64,000 nt of DNA from an uncultured Oscillospiraceae bacterium. GTDB taxonomy: Bacteria > Bacillota > Clostridia > Oscillospirales > Oscillospiraceae. The notes below the pieces were generated by a model. The model was not told where the DNA came from and ran no database searches. It was given only the letters and a program-made list of their open reading frames with translations. Numbering within the stretch: position 1 is the stretch's first letter; each line of letters begins with the position of its first letter. Location: the NCBI GenBank assembly GCA_934573735.1, contig CAKTMC010000006.1, positions 39,614-103,613 of the forward strand. Direction: 5' to 3'. The position numbers and the translations under genes are program-made. This document shows positions 25,427-34,467 of the stretch, piece after piece.

Positions 25427-26356
25427 ATGGCGAATTTTTCGGATTTCTATTTTGAGTCCAGCACCGTGAAAAACCGCATCTATGTCCGTCAGTGGACGCC
25501 GGACGCGGAGCCGCGCGGCATTGTACAGATAGAGCACGGCATAGCCGAGCATATTGAGCGTTATGATGATTTTGCCCGTTTCCTCGCGGATAACGGCTTT
25601 ATCGTGGTCGGTGACGATCACCTCGGTCACGGCCGCTCCATCGCCGAGGGCGGTGAGCAGGGCTTCTTTGCCGAGAGTGACGGCTGGGAGTACGTTGTGC
25701 GCGATATAGACAAGCTCCATGACATCATGCACGAGAAGTACCCGGAGCTGCCCTATATCTTCTTCGGTCACAGCATGGGCAGCTTCCTTGTGAGAACCTA
25801 TATCATAAAGCACCCGGAGAAGCCGGACGCGGTCATCATCAGCGGCACGGGTCATCAGCCTCTGCCCATGGTTCTCGGCGGCTATGCTATGGCGAGTGCC
25901 GCGGTGAAGCTCCACGGAGCGCACAAAATCGGCGACACGCTCAACAGCATCGCCTTCGGCTCGTATAACAAGGGCTATGACAATGCCCGCACCGAATTTG
26001 ACTGGCTCAGCCGCGACACGGCAAACGTTGACAAGTATATTGCCGATCCCCTCTGCGGCTTTGTCCCGACGGTCAGCCTCTTCCGCGACATGATGGGCGG
26101 CATCAGGTTTGTCACAAGCCAGAAGAATATCGATCGGATGTGCCAGGAAACGCCGGTCTATTTCATGTCCGGAGACGCGGATCCCGTGGGCGAAAACGGC
26201 AAGGGCGTGACTCGCGCCTACAATGCCTTCTGCCGCGCCGGACTGCATGACGTCAAAATGCGTCTCTACCCCGGCGGACGGCATGAGCTGCTCAACGAGA
26301 CAAACCGCGAGGAGGTCTATAAGGACGTTCTCGACTGGATAAACGAAAAAATCTGA
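25427..26356 (+). CDS. Alpha/beta hydrolase (monoacylglycerol-lipase/lysophospholipase-like)
   Basis: A 309-residue Hydrolase_4 (serine aminopeptidase S33-like) protein. The nucleophile elbow is GHSMGS (about 116-121). The acid lies in SGDADPVG, and the histidine in GGRHELLNE. Close families hydrolyse monoglycerides or lysophospholipids; the real substrate is unproven. No signal peptide. GGAGGG precedes the ATG, and a strong promoter and a distal hairpin bound the gene, so it is monocistronic. Confidence 0.88.
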   Translation: MANFSDFYFESSTVKNRIYVRQWTPDAEPRGIVQIEHGIAEHIERYDDFARFLADNGFIVVGDDHLGHGRSIAEGGEQGFFAESDGWEYVVRDIDKLHDIMHEKYPELPYIFFGHSMGSFLVRTYIIKHPEKPDAVIISGTGHQPLPMVLGGYAMASAAVKLHGAHKIGDTLNSIAFGSYNKGYDNARTEFDWLSRDTANVDKYIADPLCGFVPTVSLFRDMMGGIRFVTSQKNIDRMCQETPVYFMSGDADPVGENGKGVTRAYNAFCRAGLHDVKMRLYPGGRHELLNETNREEVYKDVLDWINEKI

Positions 26357-26390
26357 GCGTTCAGGGTCGAATAAGAAAATATAGGGATAT

Positions 26391-26427
26391 CACGCCCCCG
26401 GCAGAAAAACATCTGCCGGGGGCGTGT
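26391..26427 (+). terminator. Strong hairpin after alpha/beta hydrolase gene
   Basis: A perfect 15-base stem CACGCCCCCGGCAGA paired with its complement around AAAACA. The T-tract is short (TCGATTT), but the stem is very stable. Confidence 0.75.
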
Positions 26428-26454
26428 CGATTTATGTGGAGCTTATAGAGCGAC

Positions 26455-27590
26455 AGTTCCCCCCTAAAGAGGGCGCTGTCGGTGTCAGTGAGCGCGTTCC
26501 CCTCGCCCCGCGAAGCGCTGCCCCTTTTAGGGGAAGTCCCCAGTGCGCACACTGGGGAAAGGGGTCTCCGAGATAGGACACGGTGCAGGAGGGAAAAGAC
26601 AGAACGCAGTGCGGACAATTCTTTTTCCTATTGGCAATCCCTCAGTCCCGGCGACCCCTCAGTCTCGCTCACGCTCGACAGCTCCCCTAAAAGGGGCGCC
26701 AAGGGCGTAGGCGAAAGCCGCCGCACTGATTATTATAATCTCCGACACGCACAATGTAAAAATCGGCGCAACCCGCGCACCCCCCACCTCCGTCATTCCG
26801 AGGAGGGCAACGCCCGACGTGGGAATCCGTTCTCCTTACGCCGCACTAAGACTTTGCACAGTCCCAAGGGGATGCGGATTGCCACGTCGCTACGCTCTCG
26901 CGACGGCGGCTCCGCCGCCTAGTCCCTTTAGGGGCAATGACAGGTTAGTTTAGTCTTTAGCGCCGATTTAGACAGTGCCGCGAAGCGCTGCCCCTCTTAG
27001 GGGAAGTCCCCAGTGCGCACACTGGGGAAAGGGGTCTCCAAGGTAGGACACGGTGCAGGAGAGAAAAGACAGGACGCAGTGCGGACAATTCTTTTCCCCA
27101 TTGGCATTCCCTCAGCCCCGGCGACCCCTCAGTCTCGCTATCACTCGACAGCTCCCCTAAGAGGGGCGCCAAGGGCGTAGGCGAAAGCCGCCGCGCCGAC
27201 TATTATATTCTCCGACACGCACAATGTAAAAATCGGCGCAACCCGCGCACCCCCCACCTCCGTCATTTCGAGGAGGGCAACGCCCGACGTGGGAATCCGT
27301 TCTCCTTACGCCGCACTAAGACTTTGCACAGTCCCAAGGGGATGCGGATTGCCACGTCGCTACGCTCTCGCGACGGCGGCTCCGCCGCCTAGTCCCTTTA
27401 GGGGCAATGACAGGTTAGTTTAGTCTTTAGCGCCGATTTAGACAGTGCCGCGAAGCGCCGAAGTGGTCTTCGGGGTTGGACACGGAGCAGAGAGGAAAAA
27501 AGGACTCACTACCGTCCGCTCTCTATCAGTTATGTAAACCTCTCAGTTCTCTTCGGTGACAGCTCCCCTTTCAGGGGAGCCTACGCCGAT
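26455..27590. repeat. Two tandem 470-base mosaic repeat units
   Basis: No credible gene in this 1.1 kb. A unit running from GGGAAGTCCCCAGTGCGCAC to GTCTTTAGCGCCGATTTAG occurs twice; marks at 26531/27001, 26791/27261 and 26951/27421 are each exactly 470 bases apart, with few differences. The unit contains all the modules found singly elsewhere. A shorter fragment follows to about 27590. Confidence 0.9.
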
Positions 27591-27606
27591 TTCTCCCCCA
27601 TAACGC

Positions 27607-27638
27607 AAAAAAACTCCGATGTCACCATCGGAGCTTTC
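27607..27638 (-). terminator. Terminator of xerD
   Basis: On the minus strand AGCTCCGATG-GTGA-CATCGGAG followed by TTTTTTT, right after the xerD stop. Confidence 0.9.
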
Positions 27639-27646
27639 TTATGCCC

Positions 27647-28537
27647 TTATGCCCTCGGGTGGGCCTTATTATACACGTCCTTGAGCTGCTTTTTTATAAG
27701 CTGCGAGTAGACCTGCGTTGAGGAAATATCCGCGTGACCGAGCATTTCCTGTATCGCGTGGATATCCGCGCCGTTTTCCAGAAGATGCGCGGCAAAGGAG
27801 TGACGCAGAGTGTGCGGCGTGATGTCCTTGTCGATTTTCGCCTTCTTCTGATAAAACTTGATTATCTTCCAAAAGCCCTGACGCGACATACGCTCGCCGT
27901 TGACGTTTACGAAGAGAGACTTTTCATCCGCCGCCGCAATCATCTGCGGGCGCACCAGCGTCATATATTCCGACAGCGCCTTCATCGCCTTGGGGTACAT
28001 CGGGATAAATCGCTCCTTATCCTTGCTGACACAGCGGATTATGCCCGCGCCGAGGTTTACGTCCTCGACGTTCAAGTCAATAAGCTCCGTGACCCTCATG
28101 CCAGTCGCGTACAGCAGCTCCAGCATTGCCTTGTCGCGGTAGCCCTTCATATCGATGCATTCGGGCTGCTCAAGCAGTAGCTCGACCTCCTGACTTGTGA
28201 GTATCTGCGGCAGCTTCTGCGTGCCCTTGTCGGGGACAAGCTTTGTGGAGGGGTTTGTCTCTATATAACGGTGTATGCAGAGATATGCATACAGGCACTT
28301 TATCGACGCGATGCCTCTTGACACCGTCGCAACCGACTTGCCCTTGCCGCGCAGCCACTCGATATAGTCCGAAAGCTCCTCGGCGGAGACGCTGACGAGA
28401 CTCGACTGCGTGTGCTCCTCCAGATAGGCGGCAAGCTGACGGATATCCCGCATATAGGAGCTAAGGGTGTTTGCCGAGGAGTGCTTTTCTTCGATGAGAT
28501 ACTTTTCAAATATTTCTATGCACTCGGCGTTATTCAT
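27647..28537 (-). CDS. xerD: Site-specific tyrosine recombinase XerD
   Basis: Resolves chromosome dimers at dif during division. The 296-residue protein has an N-terminal SAM-like core-binding domain (about 5-85) and a catalytic domain with Arg in TGMRVTEL, HTLRHSFAAHLLENGAD (His and Arg), LGHADISSTQVY (His and the nucleophile Tyr). Length and lack of flanking excision genes fit the housekeeping enzyme rather than an element integrase. It follows a small membrane protein by 19 bases and ends in a terminator. Confidence 0.92.
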   Translation of the reverse strand: MNNAECIEIFEKYLIEEKHSSANTLSSYMRDIRQLAAYLEEHTQSSLVSVSAEELSDYIEWLRGKGKSVATVSRGIASIKCLYAYLCIHRYIETNPSTKLVPDKGTQKLPQILTSQEVELLLEQPECIDMKGYRDKAMLELLYATGMRVTELIDLNVEDVNLGAGIIRCVSKDKERFIPMYPKAMKALSEYMTLVRPQMIAAADEKSLFVNVNGERMSRQGFWKIIKFYQKKAKIDKDITPHTLRHSFAAHLLENGADIHAIQEMLGHADISSTQVYSQLIKKQLKDVYNKAHPRA

Positions 28538-28556
28538 GCAAACTCCCCCTTTCTTT

Positions 28557-29000
28557 TTATCTAAAAATAATATACGCAGATATCAGACTGCCCGCGGCGG
28601 ACAGGTAAAGAAGTATTTTATCGCGCCGACAGGCGGCGCGGAAGCCCGCCCCGGAGCAGCGCTCCTTTATCTCACGCGAAAGCTCCATGCCCGAGCCTGC
28701 GGCGATAAACATAAGCGGCATTAAAACGCACATGAGCGGCAGACACGATAGCCCCGCGGCGGCGATATAGCGCGGCGCACAGAAGCCGGAGACGACACCG
28801 AGCAGCAAAATGAGCAGCCGCCCGCAGGGAGACGAGGCCGGCAGCGCCGACAGCGCGGGACAAAGCACAAGCGCCGCCAGAAGCCTCGACTGCGTCCGCT
28901 CCGGGCAAAGCGGCAGGAGCGAAAGCGCCGAGCCTGCGGCAAAGGCGAAAAAAACAAGCGAGCCGGCGGAGTACCCGCGGCGCACAGAAGCTCTTTTCAT
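28557..29000 (-). CDS. Hypothetical membrane protein
   Basis: A 147-residue protein with about five hydrophobic segments and a short basic loop (REIKERCSGAGFRAACRRDK) before the last helix. I do not recognise the family. Its position 19 bases before xerD on the same strand suggests co-transcription. The start at 29000 has no clear ribosome binding site, so the true start is uncertain. Confidence 0.55.
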   Translation of the reverse strand: MKRASVRRGYSAGSLVFFAFAAGSALSLLPLCPERTQSRLLAALVLCPALSALPASSPCGRLLILLLGVVSGFCAPRYIAAAGLSCLPLMCVLMPLMFIAAGSGMELSREIKERCSGAGFRAACRRDKILLYLSAAGSLISAYIIFR

Positions 29001-29017
29001 GGGCTTATCGGAAATAT

Positions 29018-29050
29018 GTAAATCATAATTTGATTTACATAATGATTTAC
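29018..29050. promoter_or_regulatory. Three GTAAATCA half-sites upstream of the xerD operon
   Basis: GTAAATCA (29018-29025) faces TGATTTAC (29031-29038) as a perfect palindrome with a 5-base centre, and a further TGATTTAC lies at 29043-29050. The arrangement suits a dimeric repressor site in the otherwise empty AT-rich gap 29001-29188. The factor is unknown. Confidence 0.4.
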
Positions 29051-29188
29051 TGGTAACAATATATTACAAAGCTGCAAACAAATCAAGTCCTTTTTACAAA
29101 AAAGTTGCGAAAAATTTTAATTTTTATGTCAACCACATGTGAGTGCTTACATTTTGACCTTGTGCGCTGCCCGTGACACAAGATATAG

Positions 29189-29587
29189 TCAGTGCTTCGT
29201 CACATTGACGGAGCGCCTTTTCACGCGCCCTCCGCGACCGCCGAGGGCGCTTCCGAGAACGCAGCCCGCTACGCTGAAGCAGCCGACGCTCAGTACGCCC
29301 GCGCTTGCCGGTACGCCGCCGATGATAAAGCCGACGAGCAGCAGCACTATCGTAAGCCCCAGACCGCAGAGAAGCCCGCACAGGAGCCTGCCGCCCTGCC
29401 TTGAGCGCATTGCCCGCGCCCCCGCCGCGCCCGCCGAGACAAAGCTCACACCGGCGCTTATATAGGACATCGCCCGCGCGTCCGCCGCCCGCGCCGCAAG
29501 GAGCGCCGCCGGGAAGAGCAGAAGCAGCGCAGTGAGAAGCCACACCCCAAGTACCCTGAGAAAAAGACCTAAGCTTATTTTACGCAA
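29189..29587 (-). CDS. TIGR04086-like membrane protein
   Basis: A 132-residue protein from TTG at 29587 with four predicted helices, glycine/alanine-rich, and a basic tail (RGGRVKRRSVNVTKH). Proteins of the TIGR04086 family sit beside yajC in Clostridia, as here; their role is unknown. GGGGGTG lies a few bases upstream of this TTG; an in-frame TTG at 29605 would fall inside the hairpin that precedes it. Start uncertain. Confidence 0.65.
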   Translation of the reverse strand: MRKISLGLFLRVLGVWLLTALLLLFPAALLAARAADARAMSYISAGVSFVSAGAAGARAMRSRQGGRLLCGLLCGLGLTIVLLLVGFIIGGVPASAGVLSVGCFSVAGCVLGSALGGRGGRVKRRSVNVTKH

Positions 29588-29640
29588 TAAAACACCCCCG
29601 ACCAAACATCATTGCTACATGATATTAAGTCAGGGGTGCT
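29587..29640 (-). terminator. Terminator or RBS-masking hairpin after yajC
   Basis: On the minus strand CACCCCTGAC pairs with GTCGGGGGTG (one G-U), followed by TTTTATT. It can end the tgt-yajC transcript; the 3' arm also contains the likely ribosome binding site of the next gene, so folding could reduce its translation. Confidence 0.6.
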
Positions 29641-29669
29641 TTAATTCTAACAGTAAGATAATGCCAAAA

Positions 29670-29999
29670 TTATTTGCGCTTACCTTTTCTTGCTTCGGCC
29701 TCGGCTGCCTCCATCTTGGCAGTGGTGGAAATCGCCCACTTCTTGACCTGAATGCGGACTCTGTCCTCGCCGGTCTCGAAGGTGATGGTGTCCTCGGTGA
29801 TCTGCACGATCTTGCCGGTCATGCCGCCGATGGTGACTATCTCATCGCCAAGAGTGAGGGAGCTGCGCATCTCCTCGGTCTTTTTCCGCTTCTTGTTCTC
29901 GGGACGGATAAGGAAGAAGTAGAAGATAACAAACATCAGAACCAGCATGATGATCATGCTGCTGCCGCCGGCGCCTGCCGTGGTAAGGAATAAGCTCAT
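29670..29999 (-). CDS. yajC: Preprotein translocase accessory subunit YajC
   Basis: A 109-residue protein: one membrane helix (about 13-33, ending FFLIRPENKK), then a small cytoplasmic domain (TLGDEIVTIGGMTGKIVQI). It associates with SecDF-YajC. I chose ATG 29999, which has GGAGGT eight bases upstream; the frame extends further without a site. It follows tgt by 67 bases, the classical order queA-tgt-yajC. Confidence 0.95.
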   Translation of the reverse strand: MSLFLTTAGAGGSSMIIMLVLMFVIFYFFLIRPENKKRKKTEEMRSSLTLGDEIVTIGGMTGKIVQITEDTITFETGEDRVRIQVKKWAISTTAKMEAAEAEARKGKRK

Positions 30000-30066
30000 G
30001 TGGGAAGTACCTCCAAAAAAGTGTGTAGATATATTATACATAAATATAAGCGTAAATGCAAGATGC

Positions 30067-31197
30067 TTAAATTCTTTTGTCGAGAATTTCCGAGTATTTG
30101 TGTCTGAACTGCTCAAAGGCTCCGTCATCAAGGCTGTCACGGATGCGCTGAGTCAGGGAGTTGTAGAAATACAGGTTATGCATGACCGCAAGACGCATTG
30201 CCAGCATTTCCTCCGCCTTGAACAGATGCCGGATATACGCGCGCGAATAGCGGCGGCAGACCGGGCAGTCGCACTCGGGGTCGATGGGCAGGGAGTCGGC
30301 GAGATATTTCTCGTTTTTGATGTTGATTATGCCGCCCCAGGTGAAGAGATGACCGTGGCGACCGTTGCGGGCAGGCATGACGCAGTCGAAGAAGTCTACG
30401 CCGCGCGCCACGCCCTCAATGATGTTCGAGGGAGTTCCGACGCCCATTAGATAGCGCGGCTTGTCCTTGGGCATATACTCCTCGACCGCCTCGATGGTGT
30501 CGTACATCTCCTGATGCGACTCGCCGACGGCAAGCCCGCCGATGGCGTAGCCGGGGAGATCAAGCTCGGCTATCTGCTGCATATGCTTTATGCGGATATC
30601 GTGGAAAACCGTGCCCTGATTGATGCCGAAGAGCATCTGACCGGGGTTTACGGCGTCCTCGCGGCTGTTGCACTCGGCAAGAGCCGCCTTGCAGCGCTTG
30701 AGCCAGCGGTAGGTTCTCTCGCAGGAGCGCTCGACGTAGTCACGCGGCGAGGGTATCCTGATGCACTCGTCAAAGGCCATGACGATATCCGAGCCGAGGT
30801 TTGACTGTATGCGCATACTGTCCTCGGGACCCATGAATATGTGCCGTCCGTCAACGTGGGAGTTGAAGTTTACGCCGTCCTCGCTGATTTTACGCAGCTT
30901 TGCGAGGGAGAATATCTGAAATCCGCCGCTGTCGGTGAGTATGGGGCCGTCCCATGTCATAAATTTATGCAGACCGCCCATCTTCTTCACCAGCTCGTCA
31001 CCGGGGCGAACGTGAAGATGATAGGTGTTTGAAAGCTCGACCTGACAGTTTATCTCCTTGAGGTCGCGGGCGGAAAGCGCGCCCTTTATCGCGCCCGCCG
31101 TGCCGACGTTCATAAATACCGGGGTCTGAACCGTGCCGTGCGGCGTATCGAACTGCCCTCTGCGGGCGTGTCCCTCTTGCTTTAGAAGCTTGTACAA
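30067..31197 (-). CDS. tgt: Queuine tRNA-ribosyltransferase (TTG start)
   Basis: Exchanges guanine-34 of GUN tRNAs for the queuosine precursor preQ1. The 376-residue TIM-barrel protein shows ILTDSGGFQIFSL, the nucleophile region GVDFFDCVMPARNGRHG and a zinc site (CDCPVCRRYSRAY, with a later His). The start codon is TTG with AGGAG about eight bases upstream. It lies ten bases after the doc gene and should be co-transcribed with queA. Confidence 0.96.
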   Translation of the reverse strand: MYKLLKQEGHARRGQFDTPHGTVQTPVFMNVGTAGAIKGALSARDLKEINCQVELSNTYHLHVRPGDELVKKMGGLHKFMTWDGPILTDSGGFQIFSLAKLRKISEDGVNFNSHVDGRHIFMGPEDSMRIQSNLGSDIVMAFDECIRIPSPRDYVERSCERTYRWLKRCKAALAECNSREDAVNPGQMLFGINQGTVFHDIRIKHMQQIAELDLPGYAIGGLAVGESHQEMYDTIEAVEEYMPKDKPRYLMGVGTPSNIIEGVARGVDFFDCVMPARNGRHGHLFTWGGIINIKNEKYLADSLPIDPECDCPVCRRYSRAYIRHLFKAEEMLAMRLAVMHNLYFYNSLTQRIRDSLDDGAFEQFRHKYSEILDKRI

Positions 31198-31207
31198 TTT
31201 TATTCTC

Positions 31208-31588
31208 CTATCTTGTTCTATGCTCGATTATCCAGCCGAGCAGCTCTTCATATGACATTGACCCGTCCGCAAGGGACAGCCCGACATGGACTATGTCCTC
31301 GTCGCTGTAGCTCATCCGTATGCCGTTTACCTCAAGAAAGGTGAGCATCACATACATACCTATGCGCTTATTTCCGTCAACAAAGGCATGATTTGATACA
31401 AGGCTGTATCCGAGCCTTGCGCCCTTCTCCTCTTTTGTCGGGTAAAACTCCTCATCGCCATAGCCCGAAAACGCGCTTTCGAGCGCCGATTCAAGCAGCG
31501 CCTCATCCCTGACGCCCATGCTGCCGCCGGTGCTCTCGGTGATGATTTTATGCAGAAGAAGAACCTTTTCCTTTGAAAACCTGATCAT
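31208..31588 (-). CDS. doc: Doc-type Fic-fold toxin
   Basis: A 126-residue protein with the Doc motif HAFVDGNKRIGMYVML. In phage P1 Doc, the HxFx(D/N)GNKR motif phosphorylates EF-Tu and arrests translation. All motif residues are present, so it should be active. It overlaps the antitoxin gene by four bases (ATGA) and sits between queA and tgt. Pairing with a RelB/DinJ-type antitoxin rather than Phd is a mixed module. Confidence 0.88.
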   Translation of the reverse strand: MIRFSKEKVLLLHKIITESTGGSMGVRDEALLESALESAFSGYGDEEFYPTKEEKGARLGYSLVSNHAFVDGNKRIGMYVMLTFLEVNGIRMSYSDEDIVHVGLSLADGSMSYEELLGWIIEHRTR

Positions 31589-31860
31589 CTTGCCAGCTCC
31601 TCAAAGGCGGCCTTATGCTCGCGCAGTATGCGCTCTGCGACAAAGTCAATTTTCTCGTCGTCGCTCATTTCGATCTCTGCGCTGTCATGCGCGGCGCTTT
31701 TGGGCAGAGTCATGCTAAACGGAATTCCGTTTTCCATTACCGTTCTTTTCATGAACATTCTGAGCGCCGTGGGCAGGTCTATCCCCAGCTCCTCACAGAC
31801 GGCGCTTGCCTGCGACTTCAGTTCATCGTCAACGCGAAACTGTATTATAGATGAAGCCAT
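31585..31860 (-). CDS. RelB/DinJ-type antitoxin
   Basis: A 91-residue protein with an N-terminal ribbon-helix-helix pattern (SSIIQFRVDDELKSQASAVC ... LPTALRMFMKRTV) and an acidic-helical C-terminus that should neutralise the toxin. ATG 31860 is preceded by AAGGAG eight bases upstream; the frame start nine bases earlier has none. The RHH domain normally binds its own promoter, so the operator should lie at 31861-31950, which is AT-rich. Confidence 0.85.
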   Translation of the reverse strand: MASSIIQFRVDDELKSQASAVCEELGIDLPTALRMFMKRTVMENGIPFSMTLPKSAAHDSAEIEMSDDEKIDFVAERILREHKAAFEELAR

Positions 31861-31951
31861 ATATAACACTCCTTATACAAATGCAGTACATTTAACTTCA
31901 TCTGTATTATAGCTCAAGCCGGCTCAAAGGTCAATTATATTCTTTTCGCTC

Positions 31952-32974
31952 TCACTCGATGAACATCGCGTCGCCGAAAGAGAAGAAGCGATACCTCTCC
32001 TGCACCGCGATATTATATGCGTTCAGCACCCTCTCGCGCCCCGCAAGCGCGGAGACGAGCATGATGAGCGTGCTCTCCGGCAGATGGAAATTTGTCACAA
32101 GTGCGTCAAGACACTTGAATTTATATCCGGGGTAAATGAATATATCCGTCCAGCCCGAGCTTGCGGGCAGGGAGCCGTCGGCATTGGCAAAGCTCTCCAC
32201 CGTGCGGCAGGAGGTCGTGCCGACGCAGATAACGCGCCCGCCGCTGCGCTTCGTCTCGGTGACTATACGCGCCGTCTCCTCGGGGATGATGCAAAACTCC
32301 GAGTGCATCTCGTGGTTTTCTATCTCATCCTCCTTGACGGGACGGAAGGTGCCGAGTCCGACGTGCAGCGTCACATAGCAGATTTTCACGCCTCGCTGCG
32401 AAAGCTTTTCCAGCAGCTCCGGCGTAAAGTGCAGACCCGCCGTCGGCGCGGCGGCGCTGCCCAGCTCCTTGGAGTAGACCGTCTGATAGCGCTCCGAGTC
32501 CTCAAGCTCAGCCTTTATATACGGCGGCAGAGGCATTTTGCCAAGGCGCTCCAGCACCTCGAGGAAGATACCCTCATAGCTGAACCTGACTATCCTGTTG
32601 CCGCCCTCCGCGACGCTCTCGACCACGGCAGTAAGCTCACCGTTACCGAAGCTGAGCTCCGTTCCGGGCTTGGTCTTTCTGCCGGGGCGGCTCAGGCACT
32701 CCCAGCGCCCCTCGCCCAGATCGCGCAGCAGCACAAGCTCCACGCTGCCGCCCGTGAGACGGCTGCCGATAAGCCTTGCCGGGAGCACGCGCGAGTTATT
32801 GAGCACAAGACAGTCTCCCTCATGCAGCAGCTCCGCAAGCTCATAAAAATGCATATGCTCTATCTCACCCGTGCGCTTATCAAGATGCAGCAGCCGCGAA
32901 TGGTCACGCTGCTCAAGCGGGGTCTGAGCAATAAGCTCCTCGGGCAAATCAAAATAAAAATCGGATTTCTTCAC
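31952..32974 (-). CDS. queA: S-adenosylmethionine:tRNA ribosyltransferase-isomerase
   Basis: Converts preQ1 in tRNA to epoxyqueuosine by transferring ribose from S-adenosylmethionine. The 340-residue protein begins MKKSDFYFDLPEELIAQTP and has SAAAPTAGLHFT and VGTTSCRTVES, both typical. It overlaps the end of the SpoIID-like gene by four bases. The downstream partner tgt is separated from it by the toxin-antitoxin pair. Confidence 0.96.
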   Translation of the reverse strand: MKKSDFYFDLPEELIAQTPLEQRDHSRLLHLDKRTGEIEHMHFYELAELLHEGDCLVLNNSRVLPARLIGSRLTGGSVELVLLRDLGEGRWECLSRPGRKTKPGTELSFGNGELTAVVESVAEGGNRIVRFSYEGIFLEVLERLGKMPLPPYIKAELEDSERYQTVYSKELGSAAAPTAGLHFTPELLEKLSQRGVKICYVTLHVGLGTFRPVKEDEIENHEMHSEFCIIPEETARIVTETKRSGGRVICVGTTSCRTVESFANADGSLPASSGWTDIFIYPGYKFKCLDALVTNFHLPESTLIMLVSALAGRERVLNAYNIAVQERYRFFSFGDAMFIE

Positions 32975-34467
32975 GCTATATACGCTCCTGTAAAATAAAA
33001 TCTAATAATATCCTCGCAGTCAAAGCCGTAAACCGAGGCCATGGCGTTTGCGCCCCATTGGCTCATCCCGCAGTTGTGCCCCCAGCCGCTGCCGTAGAAC
33101 TCAAAGGCTCCGTCGGACTGCGTGATGCTGAAGCGGCAGTTATTAAGCCCGATGAGCGCATAGCTGTCGCGCCCCTCAAGCCGAAGCTCGTTTCCCGCCG
33201 TGTCGATGTAGCTCATGGCGATGACGTTGCCGTTTATCGAATACTCGGGTCTGAGCTCCGTCACCGTGCCTATCTCGTGACCCCGGCGCGTAAGCCGCCA
33301 TGAAAGCTCGTCTCCGCTGCGGTAGGCGTACCAATTTCGCATCGAGTAGTCCACCGCCTGCTCAAAGGGATCGCTCACGCCGCGAAGATAGGGCAGCTCA
33401 AGCTCAAACACATTCGCCCCGTCCTCGGTCGCACCGCCGTCGGAGGCAAAGTAATATATATCGCATATCTCGCCCTTGTAGCGCACATACTGCCCCGCCG
33501 TCGAGTCCACGGCGGCGTCGGTCGTCGCGTCGGCGTCCTGCGTGCCGCGGTAGACCTGACTTTCGGTGTCCGCCGTCAGGTCAAAGCCGTATTCCTCGTC
33601 ATATGCGTCACGGTTGAATATCGCGTAGGTCCGGGCGCATATCGCCTGAGCGCGCAGCGCCTCGTATGGCCAGTAGGAGCTCATCTCATAAGGGATAACG
33701 CCCTTGACATAGTCCTCGACCTCGACAAAGTTTATCACGTTTGACAGATAATCTCCCAGCGGAGTGCAGCCGAAGCCGCCGCGGTAATACTTGCCCTGAA
33801 ACAGCGTCCTCGGGTCATCGCCGCGCGCACGCACGGCAAGCGTGCTCTCTCCGCTCTCGGCAAGGAGCAGAAGCCGCCCATTATTGAGGTTTATCACGCC
33901 GTAGCTGCCGTAGCCGCCTCTGTACGCCGTGCCGCGCAGACCGTATAGCCGCATCGTGTCCTCCGCCGCAGTCTCGGAATAAAAGCTGCCGTAGAGCACG
34001 CGGTACTCGCCGCCGATGAGCGCCAGCACCCCGCCGAAGGAGGCGGCCGCGTTCTGCGCCTCGCTGAGCGTATCGTATGAGGAGTCTATGAGAATGTGCC
34101 AGCTTGCGCCGTAATTCTCCGCCCGCACTATCGCAAGGCTGTCGGAGGCGGTGCTGCCGAGAGCAATAAACTCGCGCTCGGGCGAATAACAGCCCAGCTC
34201 AAAGCCGCCCCCGCGCACGTTCGTAAGCTCGGCAAGCTCCACGGCGCTGCTGTTGTAGGCAAGACCGACCTTTATGAGCGAATGCTCCGGCGGCGCGTTG
34301 TCGTAAATGCTGCCGTCGGCGTAGCCGCTGCGGTCAAGCTCGAGCGACAGCGCGGCAGTGCCGGTCTTGGGCACCGGGCTTTCCGGCTCCGCCGCCGAAG
34401 CGCCGACGGTGAGCAGCGCCGATATGCACAGCGCCGAGGCGCATATTTTTATAAGCTTATTTATCAT
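32971..34467 (-). CDS. SpoIID/LytB-domain protein
   Basis: A 498-residue secreted protein: signal peptide to about residue 25 (ending GASAA), an extra N-terminal region with SPOR-like repeats (SLAIVRAENYGASWHILIDS ... AAASFGGVLALIGGEYRVLY), then a SpoIID domain (about 240-495: VEDYVKGVIPYEMSSYWPYE ... GWGHNCGMSQWGA). SpoIID is a lytic transglycosylase acting on denuded glycan during engulfment in spore formers. Here it begins an operon with queA, as often seen in Clostridia. Confidence 0.88.
   Translation of the reverse strand: MINKLIKICASALCISALLTVGASAAEPESPVPKTGTAALSLELDRSGYADGSIYDNAPPEHSLIKVGLAYNSSAVELAELTNVRGGGFELGCYSPEREFIALGSTASDSLAIVRAENYGASWHILIDSSYDTLSEAQNAAASFGGVLALIGGEYRVLYGSFYSETAAEDTMRLYGLRGTAYRGGYGSYGVINLNNGRLLLLAESGESTLAVRARGDDPRTLFQGKYYRGGFGCTPLGDYLSNVINFVEVEDYVKGVIPYEMSSYWPYEALRAQAICARTYAIFNRDAYDEEYGFDLTADTESQVYRGTQDADATTDAAVDSTAGQYVRYKGEICDIYYFASDGGATEDGANVFELELPYLRGVSDPFEQAVDYSMRNWYAYRSGDELSWRLTRRGHEIGTVTELRPEYSINGNVIAMSYIDTAGNELRLEGRDSYALIGLNNCRFSITQSDGAFEFYGSGWGHNCGMSQWGANAMASVYGFDCEDIIRFYFTGAYIA

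Noticed and set aside
26361..27172. Several open frames in the repeat block, some with similar proteins (e.g. containing LGELSS and SETEGSP)
   Set aside because: They are readings of the same repeat modules seen in all intergenic blocks, on both strands; no ribosome binding sites or codon bias.
27647..28537. xerD as the integrase of a mobile element
   Set aside because: Its length, motif set, terminator and neighbours fit the housekeeping recombinase, and no attachment site is nearby.
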